NCBI RefSeq assembly: GCF_014385085.1
Contig: NZ_JACRTD010000005.1
Location: 1-64,000, forward strand
Direction: 5' to 3'
Length of the DNA stretch: 64,000 nucleotides
Origin: Youxingia wuxianensis
GTDB taxonomy: Bacteria > Bacillota > Clostridia > Oscillospirales > Ruminococcaceae
Shown here: positions 62,907 through 64,000 of the stretch, piece after piece
How the letters are laid out: each line of letters starts with the position of its first letter
How positions within the stretch are numbered: position 1 is the stretch's first letter
Position numbers and translations under genes: made by a program
The notes under the pieces: generated by a model
Databases searched by the model: none
What the model was told of the DNA's origin: nothing
What the model saw: the letters and a program-made list of their open reading frames with translations, nothing else

Positions 62907-64000
62907 ATGGAGTGTGAAGTTTTTTTGGACAGTACAGGCTGGCTATTGGGGGCATCCCTGCTGGTACTATTATGTTTGTCGGCGTTTTTCTCCGCTTCAG
63001 AAACCGCCTTTTCTTCTTTGAACAAAATCCGCATGAAAAATTATGCGCAGGACGGAGATAGAAAAGCAAAACGGGCCTTGGGGATCGCGGAAGATTTTGA
63101 TAAGACCCTTTCCACAATTTTGGTGGGAAACAATGTGGTAAATATGGCGTCCGCATCCATCGCTACGGTTTTAGCGACCGCTTTGTTCGGGGCCTCTGGC
63201 GCGGCCATCGCTACCTTTGTGATGACGGCGCTGGTGCTGATTTTTGGTGAAATCCTTCCCAAAAGCTTCGCTATGGAAAACAGCGAGAAGGTGGCGTTGT
63301 CTGTAGGCGGACTGCTGGCCTTTCTGATTAAGCTGCTTTCTCCGGTAGTGTTTGTGTTCTTGAAGATCAAGGAGGTGGCAACACATTTCCTTTCCCATCG
63401 GGAAGAACAGCCCAGCGTAACGGAAGAGGAACTGAAATATATTATTGAATCCATCGAAGAGGAAGGCGTTTTGGAGGAGCAGGAAAGCGACTTGGTCCAG
63501 TCTGCGCTGGATTTCGATGAGATTACAGTTCAGGAGATTTTGGTGCCGCGTGTGGACGTAGTAGCGGTAAATGTAGATGACAGTTTGGAGGAGGCCACCC
63601 AAACAGTATTGGAGGAACACTATTCCCGTATCCCTGTGTACCGGGGAACGATTGACAATATTATTGGTATTGTGAAAATCCGGGATTTACTGGAAGTAGT
63701 GGTCCGAAAAAAACAGTCCCCTTTGAAAAATTTGGTTACGGATTGTCTGTATGTGCATAAAACTATGAAAATTTCCTCGCTGCTCAGCGAGATGAAAGCC
63801 AAAAAGCTCCAGTTTGCGGTGGTCAGCGACGACTATGGCGGCACCATGGGAATTGTTACTATGGAGGATATTCTGGAAGAACTGGTGGGCGAAATATGGG
63901 ATGAGACGGATGAGGTCATCCATGAGCTGGTGCAGACGGATAAGAATACCTATCTGGTCAACGGGGATATGAATATTTTTGAGCTGTTTGATCAACTAGA
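62907..64000 (+). CDS. Hemolysin C/CorC-type membrane protein with CNNM and CBS domains (partial)
   Basis: This frame is open from about 62907 to the window end. The start is uncertain: ATG 62907 has no clear binding site, while TTG 62925 has GGAG twelve bases upstream. The CNNM/DUF21 membrane domain (about 10-190) has LSAFFSASETAFSSLNKIRM, ILVGNNVVNMASASIAT and FGEILPKSFA. It is followed by EEELKYIIESIEEEGVLEEQE and two CBS domains (EILVPRVDVVAVNVDD, and VVSDDYGGTMGIVTMEDILEELVGEI). A CorC_HlyC domain starts as the sequence ends. The family acts in ion (Mg2+ or similar) transport. Confidence 0.9.
   Translation, partial: MECEVFLDSTGWLLGASLLVLLCLSAFFSASETAFSSLNKIRMKNYAQDGDRKAKRALGIAEDFDKTLSTILVGNNVVNMASASIATVLATALFGASGAAIATFVMTALVLIFGEILPKSFAMENSEKVALSVGGLLAFLIKLLSPVVFVFLKIKEVATHFLSHREEQPSVTEEELKYIIESIEEEGVLEEQESDLVQSALDFDEITVQEILVPRVDVVAVNVDDSLEEATQTVLEEHYSRIPVYRGTIDNIIGIVKIRDLLEVVVRKKQSPLKNLVTDCLYVHKTMKISSLLSEMKAKKLQFAVVSDDYGGTMGIVTMEDILEELVGEIWDETDEVIHELVQTDKNTYLVNGDMNIFELFDQL

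Noticed and set aside
1..64000. tRNA, rRNA, prophage, insertion sequence or CRISPR array
   Set aside because: No T-loop or cloverleaf patterns, transposase or integrase frames, or regular direct repeats with spacers were seen on reading both strands; a tRNAscan or Rfam run would be decisive.

Overview
The window comes from the chromosome of a strictly anaerobic Firmicute, most likely a gut-type member of Clostridia (Oscillospirales-like). The signs are GGAGG ribosome binding sites, TTGACA/TATAAT promoters, rubrerythrin, split ferredoxin-linked glutamate synthase, type III glutamine synthetase, a YesM-like kinase, MalFG-type ABC transporters without their own ATPase, and the nusA-infB-rbfA-nrnA-truB order. 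No tRNA, rRNA, CRISPR array, prophage or insertion sequence was recognised.

Layout. 1-6.8 kb: hexuronate use. A cut-off sugar permease and a GntR/FCD regulator come first, then lacI-type regulator plus uxaC on the minus strand, divergent from uxaBA. 6.8-9.8 kb: zinc uptake (Fur-family regulator, znuACB). 9.8-16.9 kb: phosphate module pstS-pstCAB-phoU-phoPR with phased Pho-box repeats; PstS looks circularly permuted. 17-21 kb: Y-family polymerase, azlCD, Mrp/NBP35 ATPase, rubrerythrin. 21-32.4 kb: nitrogen assimilation (ANTAR antiterminator, glnA, a five-gene glutamate synthase operon, glnN, Amt-PII fusion), with terminator-like hairpins ahead of almost every unit. 32.4-35 kb: feoAB plus a tiny Cys-rich Feo protein missed by simple length cut-offs. 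35-43.2 kb: DegV, PfkB kinase, a UvrD-type helicase with an embedded DEDDh exonuclease, a DUF523 protein, an XRE-cupin regulator and an acyl-CoA synthetase. 43.2-50.4 kb and 59-62.7 kb: the translation/RNA cluster rimP-nusA-ylxR-ylxQ-infB-rbfA-nrnA-truB // ribF-rpsO-pnp. A partial CBS-domain hemolysin/CorC-type protein runs off the right edge.

The most unusual part is 50.5-58.9 kb. A sugar-sensing unit sits between truB and ribF, which usually lie close together: an orphan YesM-like sensor kinase with an attenuator-like leader, a CUT1 sugar ABC transporter (two permeases and a binding protein, no ATPase), and three consecutive paralogous double-cupin proteins of unknown function. Two sites upstream of the cupin genes have the same form (GTAA-N4-TTAC, just downstream of a -10 box) as two sites in the lacI/uxaB divergent promoter 53 kb away. 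This suggests that the cupins belong to the same sugar-acid regulon.

How the parts fit: uronates enter through ABC transporters, UxaC/UxaB/UxaA turn them into 2-keto-3-deoxygluconate, and a PfkB kinase may act further down (no aldolase is present here). GlnA, GlnN, glutamate synthase and Amt-PII form a full ammonium assimilation set, probably controlled by transcription antitermination.
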